Shown here piece after piece: positions 1 through 9,905 of a stretch of 64,000 nucleotides of DNA. Source of the DNA: Eucriotettix oculatus. Its lineage: Eukaryota > Arthropoda > Insecta > Orthoptera > Tetrigidae. Positions within the stretch are counted from its first letter, which is position 1. Every line of letters starts with the position of its first letter. Made by a program: the position numbers and the translations under genes. The notes under the pieces are model-generated. The model was not told the origin of the DNA and searched no databases. It worked only from the letters and a program-made list of their open reading frames with translations. The DNA is taken from the NCBI GenBank assembly GCA_034510155.1, contig CM067380.1:53410692-53474691 (forward strand), written 5' to 3'.

Positions 1-173
1 CACCTTAGTGATAGATGTCGCATAAGTGGGGACGAAATTTTAAAGAGGCAGGCGAAGAGATTTTTGAGAGTATATTGAAGGAGATTGGCAGCAGAGTGGT
101 GGAGAGGGGCGATTGGTGGTGGAGAAGGAATTGAGCAGAGTGGTGGCTAGAGTATAAGGCGAGACATTAACAA

Positions 174-467
174 GTGGAGGAAGACAGTGTAAATTACGGA
201 CTGATCCCTCAGAGGAGGCAGCGGAGAGGTGTACCATGTTTTGATCAGTCGAGGAAGCAGCGAAGAAAGGTTTTAACAACGAGGGAAGGAGGAGGAAAAG
301 CTGAGTTTCCTCAATTCCGGCAGAATGACTTTGTGCTATTGCCTACCGGCCGCTTCAAGTTCCACAACACGGAAGTTCCAGAGACATCTACAGCAAGGCG
401 CATATACAAACAGCTCAGGTTCGTCAACGAACGGAAAATCTGCTACACGTTGTCACCCAAACAATAA
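174..467 (+). CDS. hypothetical open frame, possible 3' exon
   Basis: An open frame of about 97 codons begins at a GTG and ends at a TAA at 465-467. The product is basic (many Arg and Lys), ends in LSPKQ, and has no domain, signal peptide or membrane segment that I recognise. The region is clearly richer in G+C than the flanking DNA. A possible polyadenylation hexamer lies about 100 bases downstream in an ATAATAAATG context. The start is not credible as a normal initiation site, so if real this would be a terminal exon or part of a mobile-element transcript. A chance frame in a purine-rich patch is equally possible. Confidence 0.2.
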   Translation: MEEDSVNYGLIPQRRQRRGVPCFDQSRKQRRKVLTTREGGGKAEFPQFRQNDFVLLPTGRFKFHNTEVPETSTARRIYKQLRFVNERKICYTLSPKQ

Positions 468-870
468 TTACCCTGAGAACTTCAATATAATCCCGTTTTA
501 ATTCTTTATTTTTGTACATGATATATACACGCCGGAACCATTTTAAAATTATTGTGTTTTCAGATAATAAATGTACATTTAAACCCAATTATTAAATTAA
601 TTAATTAATATTCCCCAATCATTTACATTAATTACGTATTAAATATATCTGAATTATCTAAGTGGCTCACATGAACGCCTGACTAGTTGCGTTGGCTCTG
701 TAGTCGAAATTCGAACATAATTAATTGATACCATTTACCGCTTAAAGAGACAGTGGTTTTATTTTTTGACTACCCAGTTTCTAGTGGAAATCACTGCAGA
801 CGGAGCATCACTGTATTTCTGGAGTTCATCAAGTAGGGACGTGTCTCAACACTGTATAATTGCTCATATA
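468..870. other. AT-rich stretch, no gene seen
   Basis: It contains runs such as TTAATTAATTAATATT and short open frames only. I see no recognisable element. Confidence 0.5.
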
Positions 871-1139
871 TTCTTTGCAATACTCTTAGGGAAGGTCGTG
901 ATCTTTCAGACATCGCTATTGTTTGGACTTCTAATACTTCTAAAACCAATCTTTCCGGGTACAGAGTTTAGACAACAGAGATAGCATCGGAGACTACCGG
1001 ACATCGAGAGATCTCGGTCCGGCGGTCACCCAGAATATCAACAATCCTACGTAGCTACGAACGATAATTCTAGTTTTCCCGCACAACCATAGTATTTTCT
1101 TCGTAATACTCCAAGAGAAGGTCGTGATTTTCCAGACAT
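871..1139 (+). repeat. imperfect 43-bp direct repeat pair
   Basis: The segment at 871-913 recurs at 1097-1139. Both copies contain AATACT, then GAAGGTCGTGAT, then CAGACAT. The spacing is 226 bases. The copies differ at several positions, so the duplication is old. A third short echo (AGACATCGCTA) occurs near 1236. The intervening DNA is GC-richer than its surroundings. The pair could be the decayed ends of a small mobile element or a local tandem duplication with later divergence. Confidence 0.5.
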
Positions 1140-3459
1140 GACTTAAACAAAAACTGTGAGCTAATAAAATCTCAATACCATAAAGTTTCCAAATAAAATT
1201 TAAACGGGTGTCAGAAATCCTAAAGGATTTCCTTTAGACATCGCTAGATTTCTGACAACAATTTCGTTCTAATCTACCTTACGCATACCGCAGTGGTTAA
1301 AAAATCTTATTAAATCGTTACTTCGATTTTTAGACGGATATAAACATTATGTTTTTACGATACCTCAGTTTTTTTAATACGTGTTTTGTGTAAATATGTT
1401 ATCATTTGTGCACTCAGCTGAAATTATGTATTTTGTGTGTACTTATTGAGATTTGAATATATACAGTTTTCTTTGTGCTCCAAAATGAACAATTTGTTTT
1501 ATATATATTCACAATTAGAATCTGTTCATTTTTATGGTAATCGTATTTGTTATTCAAATGAAATTTAATCATTTGTTCCACCACTTCATCGCTTTCCTAA
1601 ACGCAACTACTCCTTATATCTGTAAAAGACGAAGAGAGTTGCAGAAGATTAACATATTTTATTATCATCAGTTCATTTATATACGTTATAGTTTATACAA
1701 GGCTAAGTCTAAAAGTACACGCAAACAATTTTTAATGCCGTTTGTAATGAGCCATATTTAGATATACTTGGGATTATATAAAATTACGCACTTTGAACGG
1801 GAGAAACTCAAGATGCAGCAGCAAAATTGTCTCTCCCTCTACGAAGTTATACCGTTGTAGGGTGTCTGCGATACAAAATGTTGACGGAGAGTCATATGGG
1901 AGCAGGCTGATTAGAGGCAGCATATTTGTTAGACTGACAATTTTTGCAGTTTTCGAAATAAAAGTTGAATGAAAGGTTTGAATATACATACAAGCATTCA
2001 TTGGTTTCTTGTTTTCCGGTTCCAAAGGTCATGTCCACGCAATACGAGAGATTAGGTTATATGGTTGCGAAGGAGAGAAGAAGTTTGAGAAAAGACAACG
2101 AGAATCTTTTGATAATACAGCCGTGAGTCATAAATAGCAGATAAAGACGCTACTAACAGCGGACGACACAATCAGCCAGGTTTTTAAACTGAAATGTAAG
2201 CAATTATTTCGACACGGTAAACCATATGAGAACAGATCACACCATAAATTGTGTAATTTTAATAACCTTTAATTTTTGAAGATTAATTTAAAAAAATGTT
2301 TCAATATCACATAAATACCCAATAATAACATGAAAACCTTACATCTTAGAAATAAAGGTTTCCATAGGCAGCTAACCTACTGATCAGTCTATTTATTGGT
2401 ATGCTCTGAAGACACATTTCTCAGATTTCACTTGAAATGCTTTTTTTTTCTTTGTAACTCTCTTAATAGTACGACACGTAAAACATTTAACGTCACATAA
2501 ATCTATAATTAATGACATTTAGAGATTTTTATTTTTAAAAACCAGGGCATAACTTGATCAATCAATATTTTTTGGATCTTTTACAGACAGTTTTGGTGTG
2601 TTTTCGTTTACTTAGATGTGGATTAATCCTCTTCTTTGTATTTCTAAAACTTCATTTCATTTTCCTAGCGTTTCATCTCGCTGTGCTTTCGCCCTTCTTT
2701 GTTACTTCATTTCCATATTTCTATAACTTACCTCTTATTCTGTTAAAGGAAGACTATGACCCTGACTATCACTGAACTGTATTATTCAGTAGTTATTAAT
2801 ATAGTAGGCAGTGGGATCGTTTAGTTTTGTGGAAAAATATTTACGTTTCTATGTGAGTCAATGTAGAATTATTTCTTTTAACAATCAGACGGGTCATTCA
2901 ATGTTACGCCATTGGGATATTATTGTGGTTAAAATTACTGTGTATTTCAATTATAAGTCAACAATTGAACAGTTTAGGCTACAAAAGGTAAGAGCATTGG
3001 CCTACATCACAGAAAATAAACGTTGTCAATTTTATATTTGTATATCTGTCTTTTATATGTGTACCTCGGTTTATCCGCCGTTTTTGATTATCCCAGCCAT
3101 TTCTCCCCACAATTTCCACTGATCATCCAGAGTCTACTGTATCAAATTGTGAGCAGCGATCGAATTCACTGTGACAGGTAGTAACTGTTGTAAGGGTTTT
3201 TACTACAACGTTTATCCGCTAACACTCAGATCATCCTAACACATAAAATGTTATTAAGTTTTAAAATTATAAAAGTTTTCTTTACAATAAACTCTATTTT
3301 ACAGTTGTAAATCGTAAATCGAGCAGTAAACCGTATTAAATTTTAATTTGTATTCAATCTTCCTGTTTAGAGTTTCCCATCCCTTCTCAGTGTTTTAGGA
3401 AAACTCATCTGAAATATATTATATCATCCTTATAAATTTTTATTTGTGTTCTTTAATAG
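1140..3459. other. AT-rich intergenic or intronic DNA
   Basis: Only short low-complexity frames occur here, including membrane-like AT-driven ones. I see no conserved motif, RNA gene or recognisable transposon in this stretch. It ends in the pyrimidine-rich tract that precedes the candidate exon. Confidence 0.5.
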
Positions 3460-3580
3460 CAAAGAACCATCCCATGCTGATGAGGGATTCTGGCCCTATA
3501 ACGACAAACGATTCGGGTTCTTGATTAACAGAGAAGAAATATTAAACCAGCTATTCTATCAACTCTATTGGTTTAAGAAG
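3460..3580 (+). CDS. candidate internal coding exon of an unidentified host gene
   Basis: A T-rich tract ending TTCTTTAATAG at 3459 is a plausible splice acceptor, and AAG|GTTAGT at 3580/3581 is a plausible donor. Between them lie 121 bases: one base that would complete an upstream codon, then 40 uninterrupted codons. The peptide begins KEPSHADEG, continues FWPYNDKRFGFLINREE and ends ILNQLFYQLYWFKK. Such a concentration of Trp, Tyr and Phe with charged residues is unusual for chance translation of AT-rich DNA, and the local G+C is higher than in its flanks. The exon would start in phase 2 (one base short) and end in phase 0. I do not recognise the family and found no partner exon with confidence. 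It could instead be a fragment of an unknown mobile-element protein. Confidence 0.5.
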
Positions 3581-3639
3581 GTTAGTATTCTAAATTAATT
3601 TTACCGATTAGTAACAGCAACTTTTGAGAATCGTGGCGT

Positions 3640-4165
3640 TCGGTTTTTGCGTAAGATGTTTTCCTTTCTTGGCGCAATTGCCGTGGGAAGCGCTCAGTAA
3701 CCACAGGGACAGTGCACACTTCTAAGATTATTCCCTCAGTAACTCACGCAAACAAGCAAAGGCTTTCAGCCAGCACTGGGTCAATACAGGCGAAGCTACG
3801 TCTACACGAACTAACAGCATATCCAGTCCACGACAAAGTCAAACAGTCGAGTGAGCCATGCTGAATCTCAGACGGAAATTAACATTTGCGATCTGAAAAT
3901 ATCGTTCGTTCCTTTTCCAGGTTCTCTCACTTCGAATGTGCGTTCATCCAAAGAACGTTCTCACAGTCTCGGTGATGCTAACGACACGGCTGAATTAGTC
4001 ACTTCAAGGGGAAACCTGATCCACGAAATAAACACTATCTACATGGTGTTTCGCGTTACACGTAACGTACACACTTTCATTAATTTACCGCATTGTAATG
4101 TCTGTAATAATAGTAACAATGTCTTTTACTTTAATAACAATGTGAAAATATATCTTCAATAAAAT
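3640..4165 (+). other. GC-richer block with a 103-codon open frame, unassigned
   Basis: The DNA is less AT-rich than its surroundings and contains an open frame on the plus strand at 3851-4162. The frame's second half is Asn-rich and AT-driven, so only the first half (about 3851-4060) could be meaningful. No domain is recognisable. It lies 60 bases downstream of the candidate exon donor. It may be intronic regulatory DNA, a mobile-element leader or a chance frame. Confidence 0.25.
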
Positions 4166-4611
4166 CTATATTTGAGTGGCGCGACATTATTATTTAATAC
4201 GACAGGAATAATTTATTTTTAAAAATTATCCGAACTATATGAACAAGCATCAGTAAAGAAAGTGTAGTTCAAATAAGCCTTAATATCTTCCAGATAGAGG
4301 TCTTACGGTGGCCTCACACTTGCTAGAAATTGGGTAGTCAAACTTTTATATACTTCAGTTATGTATAAATAAAATAACACTTCATTTTATACTATAGGTT
4401 TTGTTCATGGACTATACCACATCATGACACTGAACAATTTATATTATAATGGAATAAAGTAGCCAAATTTGCCAGAAAATATTATACTAAAATAAAAATT
4501 TGCAACATATTAATCAAATAAAAAGGAATTGACAATAAATACCATTTATAATTCAAAGAAGTCACTGTAATCCCGGCCTTATTTCTAAACAACATGTGCA
4601 AATAAAATGTT
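4166..4611. other. AT-rich stretch, nothing recognised
   Basis: I see no coding or repeat signal beyond short A/T runs. Confidence 0.5.
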
Positions 4612-4619
4612 CCAATCTT

Positions 4620-4792
4620 TTTTTTTGTTTATAGTCGCATCAGCTAAAAGGTCACTAGCGACTGTTCATGATTAACGGAACTTTTATCCATGTTGGGATA
4701 CTAACATCTAAGCCCATGCCAGCCAGGATTCGAACCCTGAACCTGTATAGTGCGAAGCATCCACGTTAGACACTAGATCACAGGAGCTCGGC
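4620..4792 (-). mobile_element. tRNA-derived SINE with target-site duplication
   Basis: Read on the minus strand, the element starts near 4792 with a tRNA-like head. It has an A-box-like segment (complement of 4762-4780) and a B-box GGTTCGAATCCTGG (complement of 4723-4739). An unrelated tail follows and ends in an A-run, seen as poly-T at 4618-4627. The 8-base sequence CCAATCTT flanks it at 4612-4619 and 4793-4800, as expected for target-primed reverse transcription using LINE enzymes in trans. The internal polymerase III promoter elements explain its transcription. It is not a functional tRNA, because no cloverleaf can be completed around the boxes. Confidence 0.75.
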
Positions 4793-4800
4793 CCAATCTT

Positions 4801-6005
4801 CATTGTTGAAGTTTAGAAAGAGAAGTCAGAAATGCCCGGTCTTTGTTTGCATCGTCTTAATCTTTAGAATACAAGACTTGGACTGATTTGCATAAATCAC
4901 TTGTTTGATATGATTTTAGCTTTATTGCTATGGTACCTGGGCGCATGGACACCGGAAATAAATAACCTTTAAACTTCCTAGAAGTTGCTTGAATTCACTT
5001 ACTTTAGTGTAAAACCTCTAACACGCTCTTGTGCAAGCGCTTGAATGTAAACATGCAAGAAGTTGCATTAATTAGTGTAGTAACCCGCCAACAGAGTTCC
5101 TGTATGAATAGAAACCATTTCCATTTCCTCTGAGAAGCATCTTGGTAGAGAAAGTGAAGAATGTTCCGGTGCCATAGGTATGTGGTTTTAAAATTGTTTA
5201 CCTTGTCTACATGTATTTGGTATATCTGCTAGCATTTTAGTTTATTGGTTTTTGAAGTTACACAAAATATATGCTATTTGATAACTAAAGATATGGTCAT
5301 TGAATCAGAAGTTCACTAAAATTACATTTAACTATTAATCATTCATGCTTCTCCGCCTGTATAACAAATTAAACCATGCGAAAGTTAAATTAACATATTC
5401 AAAACAATGATAAGTCACTAAATCATCAGATGGGTTAATAGTCATTTAGTTGAATTTTTTCGGGTTTACATGATACATCTGCCAATTCTGTTTTTATTTG
5501 AATAGTTTTAGTGTAATTTTTTATTTTACTAAAACATATTTCAGACAAATTTGGTTGCTTTATTCATTCATAAGATAGGTTCTACAATGTTATGACTCGA
5601 ATATAGTCCATCAGCAAAAGATGCAAGCATAGATTAAAGTATGACTTTTTATAAATATGACTACGCCGTGCGTAGAGGTGAATTGCGGCAATTTCTTGCA
5701 AGTGTAAAGACAGTCTAAAAAACCGACCACGAGTTTTGCGGCACTGAAAACAAGATTAAACACAGTACTGAGCTCTTTAACCTTTCACTGACATATCGAA
5801 GGATATCGATATTATATTCATGGATAAATAACTTTTGGTTTGAAATTTTTATAATGTTCTTTGTGAACTGCGTTATAGTTAACTAAAGAAAACAGGTCAG
5901 TTAAAAATAACGTAGTAGCAGATATTACATATTTTATGTCACAACATGGGTCCTTGCTAGACATAAAGAATGTTATGTTTAACAGATAAAATTACTAGCG
6001 TTACT
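4801..6005. other. AT-rich stretch, no gene seen
   Basis: A possible small purine-rich patch ends in CATAG|GTATGT near 5178, but the candidate exon would be only about 44 bases and I do not call it. I recognise nothing else. Confidence 0.45.
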
Positions 6006-6016
6006 AAAGTAATTTT

Positions 6017-6206
6017 TCCGACCTCCTGTGGTGTAGTGGCTAGCATTGCTGCCTCACAACACAGAGGTCCCGGGTTCGAATCCTGGCATGGTCTCGAAGA
6101 CTGGGATTACTGTTGGAGGATCCATACGCTGACCACGTGTCACTCCAAATTCGGAATGTGTCATGCAAGATGACAGTCCGCAGTCGATCTTGTAGGCCCG
6201 GGAAGG
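6017..6206 (+). mobile_element. tRNA-derived SINE with perfect 11-bp target-site duplication
   Basis: The head contains an A-box-like TGGTGTAGTGGCTAGCA around 6029-6045 and a B-box GGGTTCGAATCC at 6072-6083, the split polymerase III promoter of tRNA genes. A non-tRNA body follows, with the motif CACGTGTCACTCCAAATTCG. The identical 11-mer AAAGTAATTTT flanks the element at 6006-6016 and 6207-6217. The same body appears on the opposite strand at 9254-9378, so this is a family. A related head occurs on the minus strand near 30305-30400. The perfect duplication suggests a comparatively recent insertion. Confidence 0.85.
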
Positions 6207-6217
6207 AAAGTAATTTT

Positions 6218-7240
6218 AAAAAATTAGCTGAATCGCAAGAAAATTTATCGTTAAAAAAATCAAATACAGCCAAAAAGAACCATTAGACTAATGGAAACAA
6301 CATTAAATCTACCAAATGAATAATAGATACCTTATACTATGAATGAAATATTAGGACGTTTACTATTAATTACAATATGCAATTGCTGCATACAGCATAA
6401 AATGTTGAAGTTTAAATTAAATATGTATAAAGTATGTAAAAATATATTTATTAAGGAGCTTGATTAATACATATATTAGTTTTCCATTAAATAAAAAATT
6501 ATCCGCATGCTTACGACGCTCATGTACCTGTAGCACTTTTCCTAAGCATATGTATTGCTGCTCGGTATAACGTTGTAATTTACGTAAATCCTTACAACTG
6601 ACAAAGGCAGCTAAAGAGTGTCTCTGCTTAATGTCCTGCATCAAATATTAATAAGCAATGCACTGACGCAAAGCATTTTCAGGTAACATTAATATTTAAT
6701 TACAACTGTGACATGAGCCCGAAACGCTAGTAGCACTCTATTACCTCTTAATAAATAATTTTTCCTTAATAACTTCATAAATGAGCTTAAAAGCTATGTC
6801 GCTGATAAAAACGCAATCAGATATCTCCACAGTAAGATACACGATTTAAATAACATTAAGCGCGTTTGTGTCAGCAAGCTGCAAACAGATGAATAAGGAA
6901 ATAAACACGTGAACAGGGTGTCTCAGGAAGTAATAAGCATAAAGCAATACAGTAACATCTATTCACAATTCAAGGAATACTAAACAATAATTTTTGTAGG
7001 GTATCATCTAAAAAAAATTGTATTAAATCCAGAATATAAGAAATTCTTTCATTAAAACTCTGACTACGGTGCTATGGAATTTTAATTTGAGTATCAGGAT
7101 GGATACTTTAATTTACATTTTGTATTGTCTTATATTTTCAATTCCTTATGTGTAAACGTTTCTTATTTACTTTTTATTTATTCTGTCTTTCCCACTGATG
7201 AATTTTCTATTGTGTTTGTTTTATTGTTGTATTTCATGAT
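6218..7240. other. AT-rich stretch, nothing recognised
   Basis: Only short, low-complexity frames are present. Confidence 0.5.
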
Positions 7241-7300
7241 CAATAACAGTACATCGGCGTGTCGTATTTCCTCAGTAGAGGAACAAATTCAAATCTAAAA
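7241..7300 (+). repeat. possible LINE 3' end
   Basis: The segment GTATTTCCTCAGTAGAGGA followed by ATTCAAATCTAAAA resembles the better-defined LINE tails at 48495-48546 and 44426-44477 (CTATTTCCTCGACCGAGGA, then AAATCTAAATCT). It is divergent and has no visible duplication of the target, so it may be an old relative. Confidence 0.35.
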
Positions 7301-7689
7301 CAATTATGCCTGGTTTAACAGACAACGAAATAAAATTATGATGAACGTCTGGCGGGAGTTCGTCCAGGAATTCCTGTCTGCATTTTTGCTTTAACCCTTG
7401 TAGGAATGTCCTGAACCGAATGGCGCTCAAATTAAGATTATGCTAATCTCTTTAGTACGATGACTTCTTCGCCCATCCAAATGGTCTGCCTCAGGATTTC
7501 TCACTTCAAGTCAAACTTTCTCTATAACGTTCAAACAGCAAATCAACTACATTTGTTTCAGTGTGCACTCATGTTCAAGTTTCTTTGGTTTTTGTGACTT
7601 TCTTTAAAATAGTCTGCGGTTTTTAATGGTTAAATAGAGTATCATCGACAAAGATTTCTTCCCAACAAAATTTAATATTTGTATACTCC

Positions 7690-7990
7690 ACAAACAAATT
7701 GAAACCCGTAGAGAAATTTCAACCAAATTTTGTACATATGTTCCTTACGAACCGGAAGCGGAGCCTGTGTTGCTAAGAATTATTCGAAGTTTGTAGCTCT
7801 CATTTACTTAACTCACGAGATACGTCGAATGTGTGTTTGGGCCCGCGGATATTCAAATTGAAAATTTTTTGCTCACAGTACTGCATGATACAAATCCTTC
7901 AAGGTACCTCTTTGTGCATCCCTTTGTGACTTTCTTTCCTGTTTTGTAAATCTAATTTTTGGAAGTTCCAAAGTTATTTGTTTCAGGAGT
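7690..7990 (+). repeat. dispersed repeat, copy 1
   Basis: The motif ACCAAATTTTGTACAT followed by GTTCCTTACGA is shared with 18500-18535 (ACCAAATTTTGTACAC, then GTTCCTTGCGA) in the same orientation. A related theme (GAAATTTGGAATATATGTTCCT) occurs near 19900. Downstream similarity between the copies is weak. This conserved phrase is common in insect dispersed repeats, but I cannot assign the family. Confidence 0.5.
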
Positions 7991-8214
7991 TTTTACTCCG
8001 TGCACCACTCCTCGGTTCAGCGTTTAAGCATCTCATCGCTTGCCTTCAATTGAGCACGCTTCTGGTAACTCTTGTATTTCGGTCGATTGTGTTGAGGGTT
8101 TGAGTAAAATGTCAGGCTCAATTGATGATGAGGACAGTGAATTAGAATATAGTTTATTGGTCTCTGGGCACTGAACTACTGTTGATGGAAACACATTTAT
8201 GGTTCCAGGATAAA

Positions 8215-8420
8215 TACTATAAGGAGCAATCAACCGATGAGCACTAACAGTCTTCTTCGTGCTAATGAATGTAGCAGGAATAAACAGTTACGTGACAGAC
8301 CTATAACGCAAGAAGACAATGAAGCAACTCTCTTTACAATTCCTCAAAATTTAAGTCCTGCAGAGCTCAAATAGCAAACATTCCTCGTAAATTACACACC
8401 AATATTAGGAACTAACTAAA
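8215..8420 (+). pseudogene. piggyBac-like transposase, C-terminal remnant
   Basis: In one plus-strand frame around 8225-8290 the translation reads TNR, a stop in place of the expected Trp-Pro, then LTVFFVLMNVAGINSYV. This matches the late part of the piggyBac (DDE) transposase domain, where TNRWP is followed by a hydrophobic helix and NAYV/NSYV. Further frame breaks follow. A short acidic frame beginning MSGSIDDEDSELEYS at 8109 resembles the acidic N-terminus typical of piggyBac proteins, which suggests an internally deleted copy, but I could not define TTAA-flanked ends. It is inactive. The assignment rests on one short motif, so it is tentative. Confidence 0.4.
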
Positions 8421-8655
8421 TGACTTACAAACTTCAGAATCCCTTCCAGAAAGGAAAGTAAACCCTGATGTGGATATTGGCCATCAAGCGCCGACAGAAA
8501 ATTCAAAACTGATTGCTGTGAATGATGTCTAATAATTTCCGTTTAACACACAGTTCGCTTGTGTAAAAATAAGCCAAATGAAGGGTCATAAGTTAAAAAC
8601 TTGAAATCCCATTTGCATGTATTATAATATAACTTGACAAATAACTATATTTTAT
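8421..8655. other. continuation of the piggyBac-like remnant or unassigned DNA
   Basis: I see no cysteine-rich tail of the piggyBac type and no open frame. Confidence 0.35.
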
Positions 8656-8658
8656 GTA

Positions 8659-8768
8659 GAAACGTTTCTCGGGTTCTGTCGAAACGTCGCTGTGTGCAGA
8701 GATTACCCGGTTGGAAACCCGAGAAACGTTTTTACATATTCTTCACCGGGAAAGCCTTCGTTCTTTAA
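8659..8768. repeat. palindromic repeat, possible Penelope-like element end
   Basis: A perfect 16-base inverted repeat, AAACGTTTCTCGGGTT at 8660-8675 and its complement at 8716-8731, encloses GTCGAAACGTCG. It is followed by CACCGGGAAAGCCTTCGTTC. The same elements recur at 57383-57515 (TTCTCGGCCTTTCAACCGGGT, GACGCTTCGGCAG, CACCAGGAAAGCCTTTATTC). Penelope-like elements often carry phrases of the type 'gaagacgaaacgtcg' in their terminal regions, so a Penelope origin is possible but is inferred. Confidence 0.5.
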
Positions 8769-9035
8769 TAACTATATTTTAATTTCTCAATATGAAATTC
8801 TATTAAATTATTTTTTTATAATGTTTCATTACACTTACACAAATAAAGACAAATAAATATAGTGATTACTGATAAGAAAAAAATACCCGTTTTTATTAAA
8901 CGAAAGAAAAAAATTTCAGTGTATCATTATACAGATTAAATATGAAGATCGATAGTGTAAAAATTTCAGGCAAGTGTTAGTTAACAGTAGAAGAGGAGAT
9001 AATATAAAATATTGCATCCTTTTTTCCCAGGTGGC

Positions 9036-9210
9036 CAACCTTGCGCCATTGCTCCCGGGTTACAAAATTCAAACAACCACAAAAATCGTGATGCCATAAT
9101 TTTTAGTTTCATCTTTCTGTCAATTTGTGAATTATTTATTAAATGAATAAGGAAACTGGTTGGTAACCGTTCGGAAACTTTCGCTCATTCATAGTTGAAG
9201 CTCAAATACA
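9036..9210 (+). repeat. dispersed repeat sharing CAACCTTGCGCCAT
   Basis: The phrase CAACCTTGCGCCAT, then AAATTCAA, then a run ending in TTGTGAATT aligns with 19165-19275, where the same phrase is followed by AAATTCAAG and TTCATTGAGTG at comparable spacing. Both are in the same orientation. The family is not identified. Confidence 0.4.
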
Positions 9211-9253
9211 TTGAATCTTTAAGATTTTAATAACGTTCACATCATACTTAATT

Positions 9254-9378
9254 TTTTTTCCTCTATGGCTCTACAGCCCATTGAGGGCCTGGGCCTACCG
9301 AGTCGACTGCGGACTGTCATCTTGCATGACACAATCCGAATTTGGAGTGACACGTGGCCAGCGTATCGATCATCCAAC
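9254..9378 (-). mobile_element. 5'-truncated SINE copy with perfect 12-bp target-site duplication
   Basis: On the minus strand this matches the body of the SINE at 6017-6206, including CACGTGTCACTCCAAATTCG, TCATGCAAGATGACAGTCCG and GTAGGCCC. It then extends further to AATGGGCTGTAGAGCCATAG before an A-run (poly-T at 9252-9259 on the plus strand). The 12-mer TCATACTTAATT is repeated exactly at 9242-9253 and 9379-9390. The tRNA-like head is missing, the usual result of incomplete reverse transcription. This copy shows the true 3' end of the family, which the 6017 copy lacks. Confidence 0.85.
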
Positions 9379-9390
9379 TCATACTTAATT

Positions 9391-9655
9391 ATGCTTTATA
9401 AATAAAAGTGAAAGTTTATCGAACACATTACGAAGTTATTTACTGTGAAAGAGAAATTTTAATTTTATACAAAACATAACGTTCCATTCCTTACATATCT
9501 AGTCACCTAATTGTCCGTCAATTGTTATATCCCAGATAATTTTTCCTGGATTTAAGTTAGCAGAGATCAGCCTCTGTTTTTTTTTACCTCTTTTGGCTAC
9601 TAATTTTCATTCGTCTCCTGGCAGGTTATAAACTAACCGAAATAAAGTAGCACTG
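9391..9655. other. AT-rich stretch, nothing recognised
   Basis: I see no coding or repeat signal. Confidence 0.5.
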
Positions 9656-9905
9656 CTAATTGATGGTAATAATCAGAGTAAACTGAAAATATATCGCGGT
9701 CATTTAGCAGAGTGCAGGAAATTGCACAGTCCCTGTGGAGAAGGTGCAGGCATTAATGCTGCTATCATATTACTTTTTGCGGAGCAAGCCTGCGACACCA
9801 GCTTAACTTAATATTCCATAAAATTAAAGCCCCGCTGCCACAAAGCATATTGTTCCTGGTCGCAGGAAATTGAGATCGGATGGTTGATGTAAAATGCATG
9901 TCACC
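9656..9905. other. non-repetitive, GC-richer block, possible conserved noncoding sequence
   Basis: The block contains no open frame and no transposon hallmark but has a mixed, non-decayed base composition, with near-repeats of the phrase GCAGGAAATTG (9714-9723 and 9862-9872). It may be regulatory. This is judged only by composition. Confidence 0.2.

Noticed and set aside
5135..5178. Possible 44-base exon between CTGAG and CATAG|GTATGT
   Set aside because: Too short to judge and no supporting neighbour.
6029..6083. Real tRNA gene at the SINE head
   Set aside because: The sequence has both promoter boxes but no complete cloverleaf, and it continues into a repeated body flanked by target duplications.
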